This document shows, one piece after another, positions 54,246-64,000 of a DNA stretch of 64,000 nucleotides. This DNA is from CAYNST01 sp964546435 (GTDB lineage: Bacteria; Pseudomonadota; Gammaproteobacteria; Pseudomonadales; Cellvibrionaceae). Made by a program: the position numbers and the translations under genes. Below the pieces are notes generated by a model. It did no database searches, was not told where the DNA came from, and worked only from the letters and a program-made list of their open reading frames with translations. The number at the start of each line of letters is the position of its first letter. The first letter of the stretch is position 1. The DNA lies in contig CAZJKJ010000009.1 in assembly GCA_964546435.1 (NCBI GenBank), positions 1-64,000 on the forward strand, written 5' to 3'.

Positions 54246-54596
54246 ATGCAACCGTACCTGCTCACCATCTTCATGCTGATGATCAGCAATGTCTTCATGA
54301 CGTTCGCCTGGTATGCGCATCTTAAAGAGATGCAAAGCAAACCCTGGATAATCGCCGCACTCGCGAGCTGGGGCGTCGCATTGCTGGAGTATCTGTTTCA
54401 GGTCCCGGCGAACCGGATCGGCTATACGGTCATGAGCGTGGGTCAGTTGAAAATACTGCAGGAGGTGATCACCCTGTCAGTATTCGTGCCCTTCGCGGTG
54501 CTCTACATGAAAGAACCGCTGAAGCTGGATTACCTGTGGGCCGGCTTGTGTCTAGTGGGCGCGGTCTTTTTTATGTTCCGGGACAAATTCAGCTGA
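54246..54596 (+). CDS. DMT family protein (DUF486)
   Basis: A 116-residue membrane protein with four hydrophobic helices and the DUF486 pattern: FMTFAWYAHLKEM, FQVPANRIGY, QLKILQEVITL and AVLYMKEPL. Members are small multidrug-resistance-like proteins of unknown substrate. ATG at 54246 follows the asbF stop by 65 bases and may be read with the siderophore genes. It converges with zur, nine bases apart. Confidence 0.88.
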   Translation: MQPYLLTIFMLMISNVFMTFAWYAHLKEMQSKPWIIAALASWGVALLEYLFQVPANRIGYTVMSVGQLKILQEVITLSVFVPFAVLYMKEPLKLDYLWAGLCLVGAVFFMFRDKFS

Positions 54597-54605
54597 TTTT
54601 ATTGT

Positions 54606-55076
54606 TCACTTCGAATTGAGCGCCCAGCAGCGCTCGCAAAAGCAGTCCAGCTCCAGCTGCGAATTCATCAGATGAAACCCGACGGATTGCACGCTGTCTG
54701 TCAAGGCTTCAATCACTCGAACGTGAATGCCTACTTCCGTAACCTTCTGGCAGCTTCGACAGATAAGAAACTGCGGGACTTCATGTTCATGGGCGCAAAT
54801 AATGTGAGAACAGGGAAGGTACTTGCCCGTTGAATTCAGCTTATGCGCGAGACCTTCAGCAACGAGAAAATCCAGAATGCGGTATACCGACATTGCCGGC
54901 ATTGACTGGTCAGCGTTTTCATTATAGGCGTCGACCACTTCATATGCATTTAACGGTATTGGCGACCGCAACAGCACGGCAAGAATTTCCCGACGTTTTG
55001 CAGTGAATCGCGCGCCATTTCCGGCGCAGATGTCCGACGCCTTTTCAAGAATCCTGTGCATTCGAATTTTATTCAT
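54606..55076 (-). CDS. zur: Zur-like zinc uptake regulator (Fur family)
   Basis: A 156-residue Fur-family repressor. The DNA-binding winged helix is at about 15-80 (GARFTAKRREILAVLLRSPIPLNAYEVVDAYNE...MSVYRILDFLVAEGLAHKLNST). Structural zinc cysteines: FLICRSCQKV and CFCERCWAL. The Zur-like DFLVAEGLAHKL pattern and CAHEHEVPQF differ from Fur, which has HHDH sequences. It represses zinc uptake genes when zinc is high. It follows znuD on the same strand. An ATG at 55136 (eight bases past the znuD stop) is an alternative, longer start. Confidence 0.85.
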   Translation of the reverse strand: MNKIRMHRILEKASDICAGNGARFTAKRREILAVLLRSPIPLNAYEVVDAYNENADQSMPAMSVYRILDFLVAEGLAHKLNSTGKYLPCSHIICAHEHEVPQFLICRSCQKVTEVGIHVRVIEALTDSVQSVGFHLMNSQLELDCFCERCWALNSK

Positions 55077-55144
55077 TGTGTAAACAAACCTGTCACCCTC
55101 ACTGATTTCCCTCGAGCGAACCCGATGGAGTACCATCGAACTCG

Positions 55145-57580
<2,436 letters not shown>

Positions 57581-57608
57581 GGGCAACGCCGGTGGCAATC
57601 AATTTGAC

Positions 57609-57621
57609 GATACAATGTATC
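57609..57621. promoter_or_regulatory. Palindromic operator candidate (Zur) upstream of znuD
   Basis: GATACAATGTATC is a perfect palindrome around a central base, 29 bases upstream of the znuD ATG. Together with flanking sequence (GACGATACAATGTATCATTG) it resembles an AT-rich Zur box. With zur two genes downstream, zinc-dependent autoregulation of znuD-zur is likely, but the site was identified by symmetry only. Confidence 0.55.
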
Positions 57622-57689
57622 ATTGTTGACAGGCACCACCAAGCTGAAAATCGTTGCGGCAATATTACGCGGATTGAAGTTGGTCGACG

Positions 57690-58988
57690 TCACCCATCGT
57701 CGTCTTCATCACGGCCGGACGCCACCCGGGTGACAAGCACCTTGTCGACGCGATGTCCGTCCATATCTACCACTTCCATAATCCAGTCCTGCACCTGGAT
57801 TTTCTCGCCGGTCCGCGGAACCCGCTCCATCATCTTGAGAATCAGTCCATTCAGGGTCTGGTAGCTGCCTTCATCGGGCAGGTCTTCGGTCCCGAGGCAG
57901 TCCTTCAGATCCAGCACCGGCAGCAGGCCGTCCAGCAGCAATGAGCCGTCATCGCGCGTCACCACCCAGGGATCATCGTCTTCGGTACCGAACTCGCCGG
58001 CCAGCGCTTCCAGCAGATCGTGCACGGTAACAATGCCCTGGATGCCGCCGTATTCATCGACCACAAAAACCATCTGATTATTGGAGGATTTAAAATAATC
58101 CAGCAGCTCGAGTGCCGTCAGGTTCTCGAAAACAAAGTTGGCCGGCCGCATCAACCGGGACAGTTCAACCGGCTCGTCGCCAATCGCCTTGGCCAGAATA
58201 TCCTTTGCGTTGGCGACCCCCAGCAGATTGTCGACCTGCTGATCGCACACGGGGAACGCCGTATGAGGCGAGTCCATCAGCCGCCGGTAGTTATCCTTGA
58301 GGGGCAGCGCAATGTCCAGAAATATGATGTCCGAGCGTGGCACCATCAGGGACGTGATTGGCCGGTCATCCAGCCGGAGGACATTGCGCACCATCTGATG
58401 CTCATCCTGTTCAATGATTCCCGAAGCAGAGCCTTCACGCAGCAGCGCCTCAATATCTTCTTCGGTGACCGCCTGATCATCGCTGTGTTTGAATGGCAGG
58501 ATTCGCAGCAGCCCGTGCGTGGAAGCGCTCAGGAGCATCACGAAAGGTTTGGTGAGAGTTGCGAGCCAGCTCATGGGGCGTGCCATGGTGCAGGCGACCC
58601 GTTCCGCACTCACCTGGCCCAGGCGCTTGGGCACAAGCTCGCCGACGACGATGGAAATATAAGTCACCACCACGACCACCAGCACGGTCGCCGTAGTCGC
58701 ACTGGCCTGCTCGGGCAGACCGACGCTTTGCAGCCAGATGGCGAAGGGTTCAGCCAGAATGGATTCACCGAAAATGCCGTTCATAATCCCTATGGAGGTA
58801 ATACCGATCTGCACTGTGGACAGGAACTGGGTGGGATCTTCCGCCAGCCGAATGGCCGCTCGAGCCGAACGTTTGCCTTTTGCTGCCAAGGCCGCCAACC
58901 GGGATTTCTTGGCCGTGACAATGGCAATTTCGGACATTGCGAACAGTCCGTTCAAGACTATCAGTCCTGCCAATATGAGAACTTCCAT
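57690..58988 (-). CDS. CNNM/CorC-like membrane protein with CBS domains
   Basis: A 432-residue protein: a DUF21 (CNNM) membrane domain with about four helices (1-190, MEVLILAGLIVLNGLFAMSEIAIVTAKKSRL), two CBS domains (about 200-335, LMVPRSDIIFLDI...; DNLLGVANAKDIL; GGIQGIVTVHDLLEAL) and a CorC/HlyC C-terminal domain. Family members are often annotated as hemolysins but many act in magnesium or cobalt efflux. ATG at 58988 matches the family start; the in-frame upstream stretch is not conserved. Divergent from the AI-2E-type gene. Confidence 0.92.
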   Translation of the reverse strand: MEVLILAGLIVLNGLFAMSEIAIVTAKKSRLAALAAKGKRSARAAIRLAEDPTQFLSTVQIGITSIGIMNGIFGESILAEPFAIWLQSVGLPEQASATTATVLVVVVVTYISIVVGELVPKRLGQVSAERVACTMARPMSWLATLTKPFVMLLSASTHGLLRILPFKHSDDQAVTEEDIEALLREGSASGIIEQDEHQMVRNVLRLDDRPITSLMVPRSDIIFLDIALPLKDNYRRLMDSPHTAFPVCDQQVDNLLGVANAKDILAKAIGDEPVELSRLMRPANFVFENLTALELLDYFKSSNNQMVFVVDEYGGIQGIVTVHDLLEALAGEFGTEDDDPWVVTRDDGSLLLDGLLPVLDLKDCLGTEDLPDEGSYQTLNGLILKMMERVPRTGEKIQVQDWIMEVVDMDGHRVDKVLVTRVASGRDEDDDG

Positions 58989-59324
58989 GGGGCTCCGCTT
59001 TGAGGGAAGTGGTAGTGGGTAATAGCACGCTGTCGGGTGAAATCCAAGGGCTTTGCTTGTGGTATCAGCTCCATGCATCGCAATTTTTGCGCATGCACCC
59101 AGACGGAGTTCTGCTAAAGTTGCAATCCGTCGCCGGGTAAACTATCGCCATAAGAATAACCACAGCCGTCCGGATTGCCGTAAAACACGGGGCGGCGCAA
59201 CCCGATCCGGATTCATTCATTCAAGTTGTCAGTGAGCGCCAACTTGTCGCTTAACCGGTTAAGCCGGCCTCCCTGACTCTCGGCATCAATGTTGGAGCGG
59301 AAGGTTAACAGAGAGACTCTGCTT

Positions 59325-60455
59325 ATGAACAGTGACCTGACACCCATCCTCCCGGACAACCTGGTCGCCCGGTGGCTTCTCGTATTGGTTCTGATTGCCG
59401 GTATTTACTTCCTGATAGGCTTTCTCGTCCCGGTACTGGCCGCGCTGGTCATTGGTTTCGCCAGCTGGCCACTGTATCGCCGCCTGTTGCGCCGCTGCAA
59501 AGGCCGCACCGTCTTGGCTGCCGGCATCGCGGTATCTGTCATCACCCTGGGGCTGGTCATCCCGCTGGCATTCGCCCTGACCTTCGCCATTGAGGAAATC
59601 AAAGGTTGGGTCCATTGGCTGATCACCGCCAATCGCTACGGTGTCTCCTCCCCTGTGTGGATACGGGAGCTGCCCGGTGCCGGCCCATGGCTGGCGGAGA
59701 ACTGGAATGAATACCTGGCCCAGCCCAATTCTCTGGGTGAATTCCTGGGCATTTCCGTGGGTCAGAACATGCGCAGCCTGTCTCGCTGGATGATTACCTT
59801 GAGCAGCAGCGTTCTGAATATGGTGCTGGCCGTGGTATTCATGCTGATTACGCTGTTCTTTATTTTCAAGGATGGCACGCGCATGGTATTGCAACTGGAT
59901 CTGGTGGGCGAGCGGATCCTGCCGGCCCGCTGGCAGCGCTTTTCTCGGGTGGTGCCCGCCACGGTCAGCTCCACGGTGGTGGGCATGGCCCTGATCGCCG
60001 TGGGTGAAGGCGTTATACTCGGCTTTGCCTACTGGGTTGCCGGCGTGCCCTCTCACTTCGCCCTGGGGGTGCTCACAGCTTTTATGGCGCTGATCCCCGG
60101 CGGAGCGCCCCTGGCGTTCACCCTGGTTTCGCTCTATCTGCTCGGCACCGGCAGCTCCGGCGCGGCCCTGGGCCTGTTTCTCTGGGGTTCCATCGAACTG
60201 TTCATCGTCGACAAGACCATCCGCCCCCGACTGGTGGGAGGACCGGTGAAGCTGCCCTTTCTCCCCACTTTTTTCGGGCTTGTAGGGGGCGTCAAGACCA
60301 TGGGGCTGGTGGGACTGTTCGTCGGTCCGGTACTTATGGCCATACTGGTGACCATCTGGCGCGAGTGGCTGCACGATGCCGAAATGGCCCGTGCAGCAAC
60401 CGCCATCGCCATGCCCCCCTTTGAAGGAGATCCAACCCACCCGGGTGACCCCTGA
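59325..60455 (+). CDS. AI-2E family transporter (YdiK/PerM-like)
   Basis: A 376-residue membrane protein with about seven to eight helices and the AI-2E signature: FLIGFLVPVLAALVIGFASWPLYRRL at the start, an extended segment with LGQNMRSL-like sequence, and the late PGGAPLAFTLVSLYLLG and GGVKTMGLVGLFVGPVLMAI helices. Family members include a putative autoinducer-2 exporter and Na+/H+ antiporters, so the substrate is not certain. ATG at 59325 preferred over ATG at 59289. Ends close to a possible short gene on the other strand. Confidence 0.9.
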   Translation: MNSDLTPILPDNLVARWLLVLVLIAGIYFLIGFLVPVLAALVIGFASWPLYRRLLRRCKGRTVLAAGIAVSVITLGLVIPLAFALTFAIEEIKGWVHWLITANRYGVSSPVWIRELPGAGPWLAENWNEYLAQPNSLGEFLGISVGQNMRSLSRWMITLSSSVLNMVLAVVFMLITLFFIFKDGTRMVLQLDLVGERILPARWQRFSRVVPATVSSTVVGMALIAVGEGVILGFAYWVAGVPSHFALGVLTAFMALIPGGAPLAFTLVSLYLLGTGSSGAALGLFLWGSIELFIVDKTIRPRLVGGPVKLPFLPTFFGLVGGVKTMGLVGLFVGPVLMAILVTIWREWLHDAEMARAATAIAMPPFEGDPTHPGDP

Positions 60456-60457
60456 CG

Positions 60458-60559
60458 TCACGCGTTGGCGTTATTCCGGCGGATCTGACTGAGAATGTGC
60501 GTGTCCTCGTTCAGATCGTCATCCCTGAGCAGAAAACTCTTGCTGATAATTTCCGTCAT
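60458..60559 (-). CDS. Possible 33-residue small protein
   Basis: An ATG frame of 33 codons (starts MTEIISKSFLLRDDDLNED, ends RRNNANA) 25 bases downstream of the DUF2059 stop on the same strand, with GGGGCTGAAAA before the ATG. It is charged and helical-looking, with no recognised family. It may be read with the DUF2059 gene, or be chance. Confidence 0.25.
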   Translation of the reverse strand: MTEIISKSFLLRDDDLNEDTHILSQIRRNNANA

Positions 60560-60584
60560 TTTTCAGCCCCGGCGCCAGCCACCA

Positions 60585-61112
60585 TCACTTGGTCGCATTG
60601 CCTGACGCGCCTTTTTCACTTTGAAGCTTTTGTACATCGTCGATCAATTCACGGGCCATTTTCTGCAATTTTGGCTCGAACTGGTCGCTCGAATCCCGGG
60701 TTATTTTATGGATGGTTGTTAAAATCTCTGGGAAGTTCTTAAGGAACTTCTGGCCGGTCCCGGATTTCAAGAATCCAGCCATCTCCTGAATCTCCCTTTC
60801 TGAAAAATTGTCCACGTAGACCGCTTCGAGTGATTTGCGAAACTTTTCTTGCCGGAATTCCTTGCGGCGCTCGTCAAAAACTTTCGATTGAAACTGGTCC
60901 ACCATTGCTTGTTCATCAGCACCGTCAATCTTCAGTTTTCTGGCCAGATCGGCGACAGATTTGTCCATCTGGTCGTTGAAGAGCTCCATAATCAGACCGT
61001 CTTCGGTTGCCGTCAGCAGATCTTCCATATGCTTGCTCTTGGCCGACCCCGACGGTTGCGCCTGTAGGGACAGGCTTGTCGTGGTGAGCAAAATCATGAA
61101 AAGCATTCTCAT
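60585..61112 (-). CDS. DUF2059 secreted protein
   Basis: A 175-residue secreted protein: signal peptide (RMLFMILLTTTSLSLQAQ), then the DUF2059 fold with MEDLLTATEDGLIMELFNDQM, EQAMVDQFQSKVFDERRKEFRQEKF and VYVDNFSEREIQEMAGFLKSGTGQKFLKNFPEIL. Function unknown. ATG at 61112 has AGGGA upstream; further upstream frame is not conserved. Confidence 0.88.
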   Translation of the reverse strand: MRMLFMILLTTTSLSLQAQPSGSAKSKHMEDLLTATEDGLIMELFNDQMDKSVADLARKLKIDGADEQAMVDQFQSKVFDERRKEFRQEKFRKSLEAVYVDNFSEREIQEMAGFLKSGTGQKFLKNFPEILTTIHKITRDSSDQFEPKLQKMARELIDDVQKLQSEKGASGNATK

Positions 61113-61429
61113 TCCATATTCCCTTTTTTGTAAGTAAATCGTAAAAAGTGCGGCCACTGCGACTGCACTGGCGGTCAATTGATGTGGCTCGCCGGAGCGG
61201 TATCCGGCCGGCGTCAGAATAGTTCAAGCGATTTCCGCCTGCATAGACGCAGGTACCAGAACAGCGTTCCAGCCCAGTCCGGACGCGGCCTGCGAGGCAC
61301 CAGCGTCATACCCACCGCAGTGCCCGTAACTTGCCGTATGTGCAGCTTTGACATAGGCTAAAAAAACAACGTCCGCCGCGACACTTGCCCAAAGCCATGT
61401 CTCCTTTTCATTCCAACCTGTCAGGTGAA

Positions 61430-62470
61430 ATGATGACTATCCGTGAATCCCTCTATTGCTTGCCCCACTTTATTGCCCTCGGCTGTATCGCCGCATTGCT
61501 CAGCGCGTGCAGCAGTGGAGGGGGTTCCTCTGGTGGTAACGATAACCCGAATCCTCCGGGTGGTTCGTCGAGCTCAACTACGTCGTCCGGCTCAACTACG
61601 TCGTCCAGCTCGAGCTCATCGAGTGGCTTGACCCTGGGGGAGTGTGAAGATCAAGTTGCAACGGTCTGCGGTGACTTTGATCATGACGATGAGCCCACCC
61701 CGGGAGAAGGAGACGATACACCACCGCTACCCGCTGGCTGGACAATTGATAAAAGCGAAGGCACTACCGTCACATTCAGCGACGAACAAACCCATAGTGG
61801 CGCCCAGTCCATCAAGTTCGTGTCAACAGGCGGCGGCTACAATCGCGCATTCCTTACCATAGACCTCTCCAAGACCCCGCCCCTGCAACAGGAAATGTTC
61901 GGTCGCATGATGGTTTATCTCACCGATGAGAATGAAAACGGCGGTGATTTCACATTCTTGCAGGCCGAAGGCTCCGTCCCCCAGGAGGCCTCTGGTGCAC
62001 CGGAGGGAACGCTGACTATGTATAGCGGGCGCATCGATCAACGGTATGACCACATCTTTACCAACTACGACACCTTCCATGATGCCGATGACGATAATGA
62101 ATCCGACTGGCAGACGGATTGCTGGAATCAGCCACCGTTTACTAACGCCCCTCCGCCACCACAATTCATCCTGCCGAAGAACGAGTGGGTATGCGTCCAA
62201 TGGCACATTGAGCAGAGCACCAACCACATCGATATTTCAGTCAAAGAGAACGAGCTTTCCGGCATCCGGGTTTACGATACCGGGGACGGCTGCGCCCATC
62301 CGGACACCCAGGGTGGAATATGGTATACCCCTCAGAACTTTGAACGCCTGCACCTGGGGATCGAACAATACTCAGAAGAATCCCTGCCGCGGACCATGTA
62401 CATTGACGATATAACACTGGACTCCGATCTGGTGCGCTGCGACGGCACCCTGACCACTCCGAACCATTAA
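61430..62470 (+). CDS. Polyserine-linker lipoprotein
   Basis: A 346-residue secreted lipoprotein: signal helix and lipobox LSAC (cysteine near residue 27), then a Gly/Ser/Asn stretch (SSGGGSSGGNDNPNPPGGS) and a polyserine linker (SSSTTSSGSTTSSSSSSSS) to about residue 65. The rest looks like a secreted beta-sandwich domain (about 110-335: AQSIKFVSTGGGYNRAFLTIDLS, MFGRMMVYLT, VCVQWHIEQSTNHIDI, MYIDDITLDSDLVRC), similar in layout to polysaccharide lyase- or hydrolase-associated modules. The catalytic role, if any, is unknown. Polyserine linkers are common in polysaccharide-degrading Cellvibrionales-like bacteria. ATG at 61430 or 61433. Confidence 0.75.
   Translation: MMTIRESLYCLPHFIALGCIAALLSACSSGGGSSGGNDNPNPPGGSSSSTTSSGSTTSSSSSSSSGLTLGECEDQVATVCGDFDHDDEPTPGEGDDTPPLPAGWTIDKSEGTTVTFSDEQTHSGAQSIKFVSTGGGYNRAFLTIDLSKTPPLQQEMFGRMMVYLTDENENGGDFTFLQAEGSVPQEASGAPEGTLTMYSGRIDQRYDHIFTNYDTFHDADDDNESDWQTDCWNQPPFTNAPPPPQFILPKNEWVCVQWHIEQSTNHIDISVKENELSGIRVYDTGDGCAHPDTQGGIWYTPQNFERLHLGIEQYSEESLPRTMYIDDITLDSDLVRCDGTLTTPNH
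61571..61606 (+). repeat. 18-base tandem repeat in the serine linker
   Basis: AGCTCAACTACGTCGTCC (61571-61588) is followed directly by GGCTCAACTACGTCGTCC (61589-61606), one mismatch, encoding Ser/Thr-rich linker. Linker length may vary between strains. Confidence 0.8.
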
Positions 62471-63099
62471 CTGAATGCAGTCCCGAGGCTACTCCTTCTG
62501 GTGGAGTAGCCTCATCCCGTTTTCGCTTTCAAGTCCATTGATTCTAGCGTGTTCAAAGTTGGCTGTGTGTTTCATAAAATCGCGGTCAAAACTCGCCTTC
62601 CTAGGACTGGTTGAGATTCACTGGAAAGAACAGCGCCTGGACAGAGAAGCCGACCCGCGTCCTTCTGGAGGATTTCACACGCGAACCGGAACCAGGCCCA
62701 TTGTGTCTTCATCAACAAGTCAATCACCGTGTCTCACGCGCCGTAGCCAAAGCAGTTAAACAGATTCCTGACCAGGGTAATGATCAGACTCGGGGTGTGT
62801 CGTCTGCGTGGAACGGACACTTGATCGCGGAGTCCTTGCCCTGCTTCTATAGCCCTGGCTCTCCACCAGACGCAGCAGGGGAACTTCCTGCTTAATTCGG
62901 GTCACTGTTTCATCAGGTAGCCTTGCAATGCAGTCACCTTCAAAACGCTAAAATATTTTTTCGTCACCAATATGTAACGGAGGTACCAATATAAGTTGAG
63001 CTTTGCAATCCCTATTGATATTGACAATCACCATTTGAGGACATAAATTGCACGGGAATACGCAATTCAAAGCACTTAGACGAGATTTTGGTGACGGTT
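62471..63099. other. Intergenic region with a stem-loop and no clear gene
   Basis: About 630 bases. A stem-loop GAGGCTACTCC/GGAGTAGCCTC (62485-62513) lies 15 bases after the lipoprotein stop and is followed by a weak T-rich stretch; it is probably the terminator. Short frames follow but none has family features. Toward the right end the sequence becomes AT-rich (62940-63050) before the toxin-antitoxin operon and probably holds its promoter. Confidence 0.5.
62485..62513 (+). terminator. Probable terminator after the lipoprotein gene
   Basis: Perfect 11-base-pair stem with a seven-base loop, followed by ATCCCGTTTTCGCTTTC. The T content after the stem is modest. Confidence 0.65.
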
Positions 63100-63462
63100 A
63101 TGGCGGCAGAAGACAAGGCTTTTGGCAATCGCTTACTCAGCCGGCGCAAAGAGCGGGGCTGGTCACAGTCGGAAACGGGTAAACAGGTAGGCACCTCCGG
63201 GGCAATCATCGGGCGCTATGAACGCGGCGAGATTACCCCGTCCATTGAAGTCGCCACGAAGCTGGCCGACGCCTTTGGCGTCACGCTGGATTTCCTGGTG
63301 GGTGATCAGGATGTCCCCAATATCCTGCACGATCGGACCATGCTGGCCCGCTGGAAGGAGATTGACGCGCTGGAACCGCCAGAGCGTGATCGCATCCTGT
63401 CCGTGATGGACAGCCTGGTGCGGGACGCCAAGGCACGGCAAGCCTATCAAATGAGCGCCTAG
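63100..63462 (+). CDS. XRE-family transcriptional regulator
   Basis: A 120-residue regulator with an N-terminal helix-turn-helix of the Cro/CI type (about 10-65: RLLSRRKERGWSQSETGKQVGTSGAIIGRYERGEITPSIEVATKLADAFGVTLDFLVGD) and a helical C-terminus (ERDRILSVMDSLVRDAKARQAYQ). Starts considered: ATG 63100, GTG 63091. It is 12 bases before an antitoxin-like gene and is likely a third member of the toxin-antitoxin operon. Confidence 0.88.
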   Translation: MAAEDKAFGNRLLSRRKERGWSQSETGKQVGTSGAIIGRYERGEITPSIEVATKLADAFGVTLDFLVGDQDVPNILHDRTMLARWKEIDALEPPERDRILSVMDSLVRDAKARQAYQMSA

Positions 63463-63474
63463 GGAGGTCACAAC

Positions 63475-63675
63475 ATGCAACCACAAGTAGAACACATGCT
63501 GGAGAAACTGGAACTCCTCTCACCGGAGCGGCTGGCCGAGGTCGAGGACTTTATTGACTTTCTGAACCAACGGGATCAGGACAAACGGCTACGGCAAGAT
63601 TACGCGAAGGTATCCGAGGACACTTTTAACAAGGTATGGGATAACGAAGACGATGCCATCTACGACAGCCTATAA
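63475..63675 (+). CDS. Probable antitoxin (DUF2281/MazE-like small protein)
   Basis: A 66-residue acidic helical protein: VEHMLEKLELLSPERLAEVEDFIDFLNQRDQDKRLRQDYAK. The LLSPERLAEVEDFIDFL pattern recalls short DUF2281-type antitoxins. GGGAGG lies six bases before its ATG. It ends 23 bases inside the following PemK-type gene, the usual coupling for a type II pair. Antitoxin role inferred mainly from context. Confidence 0.75.
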   Translation: MQPQVEHMLEKLELLSPERLAEVEDFIDFLNQRDQDKRLRQDYAKVSEDTFNKVWDNEDDAIYDSL

Positions 63676-64000
63676 CTTCGGCGATGTGGTGTTGGTGGGC
63701 TTTCCATTCACCAACCTGCAAACTACCAAGAAGCGACCTGCCGTGATCATCAGCAGCCCAACTTATCAGCAGAACCGGCCTGACGCAATCCTGATGGCGA
63801 TCACCAGCCAAGTTCGGCAACCACTGGCCATCGGCGAGGCCATTTTGCAAGACTGGCAGACGGCCGGACTGGTCAAGCCCTCGGTTTTCAAGCCACTGAT
63901 TGCCACTATCGAGCAAAGCCGCATTGTCAAAACTATGGGACAGCTGTCAGCTGCTGACCGGGAAAGCCTAGGTAAAGTGATTCAGACAATATTGGGAAGC
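63653..64000 (+). CDS. PemK/MazF-type toxin, partial at the window edge
   Basis: At least 116 residues, still open at the window end. It has the PemK/MazF pattern: FGDVVLVGFPFTNLQTTKKRPAVIISSPTYQQNRPDAILMAITSQVRQ and VKPSVFKPLIATIEQSRIVKTMGQLS. MazF-family enzymes cut mRNA at short sequences. ATG at 63653 overlaps the antitoxin frame. From family lengths only a few residues should be missing. Confidence 0.88.
   Translation, partial: MPSTTAYNFGDVVLVGFPFTNLQTTKKRPAVIISSPTYQQNRPDAILMAITSQVRQPLAIGEAILQDWQTAGLVKPSVFKPLIATIEQSRIVKTMGQLSAADRESLGKVIQTILGS

Noticed and set aside
59286..60461. 391-residue minus-strand frame
   Set aside because: Antisense to the AI-2E-type transporter; rich in G, Q and H with no domain.
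62611..62895. 94-residue plus-strand frame after the lipoprotein
   Set aside because: No family match that I recognise and no good start; too weak to list as a gene.

Overview
The window is a chromosomal segment of a GC-rich, aerobic, Gram-negative gammaproteobacterium, probably marine or environmental. Three signs point there. The conserved block trkH-trkA-rsmB-fmt-def-LysM-dprA-tsaC-hemF-aroE is in typical gammaproteobacterial order. A complete aa3-type cytochrome oxidase operon carries a cytochrome c fused to subunit II. A petrobactin-type siderophore cluster is present; petrobactin is known from Marinobacter and Bacillus. A lipoprotein with a polyserine linker also recalls Cellvibrio- or Marinobacter-like groups. 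The genus cannot be fixed from sequence alone.

Layout: 1-1.1 kb, repeat-bearing DNA, an orphan ribbon-helix-helix antitoxin and an LprI-like protein. 1.4-10 kb, a sensory module: TonB-dependent receptor, YfiR-like periplasmic protein, CHASE8-like hybrid histidine kinase, lone receiver, receiver-kinase, and a convergent REC/degenerate GGDEF/EAL phosphodiesterase. 10-13.9 kb, membrane proteins (LiaF-like, Frag1/DRAM-like, RDD, Na+/alanine symporter). 13.9-22.7 kb, the cytochrome c oxidase operon with heme A synthesis and copper assembly factors. 23.6-28.6 kb, prlC-yheV, a gamma-carbonic anhydrase and hmp behind a near-perfect NsrR operator. 28.7-39.9 kb, the housekeeping block, interrupted by a gap holding GTGGGTGTC repeats that also occur at the left end of the window.

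40-57.6 kb is a metal-acquisition island. It begins with a Fur-boxed operon (TonB receptor, PepSY membrane protein, DUF2271, DUF4198), followed by an OmpR-type regulator with a degenerate receiver, DUF2218 and a MATE exporter. A second Fur-like box precedes five petrobactin genes in asbA-asbB-asbC-asbD-asbE-asbF order, in which AsbD (aryl carrier) and AsbE are fused into one protein. A DMT protein, then an apparent znuD-zur operon with a palindromic operator candidate, close the island.

57.7-64 kb holds a CorC-like CBS protein, an AI-2E-type transporter, a DUF2059 protein, a polyserine lipoprotein and, running off the right edge, an XRE regulator/antitoxin/PemK-type toxin operon. No rRNA, tRNA, CRISPR array or intact transposase gene was recognised. 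The most distinctive features are the AsbD-AsbE fusion, the pseudo-receiver regulator with a tandem pentapeptide insertion beside the siderophore genes, and the TonB receptor-YfiR-kinase-EAL circuit.
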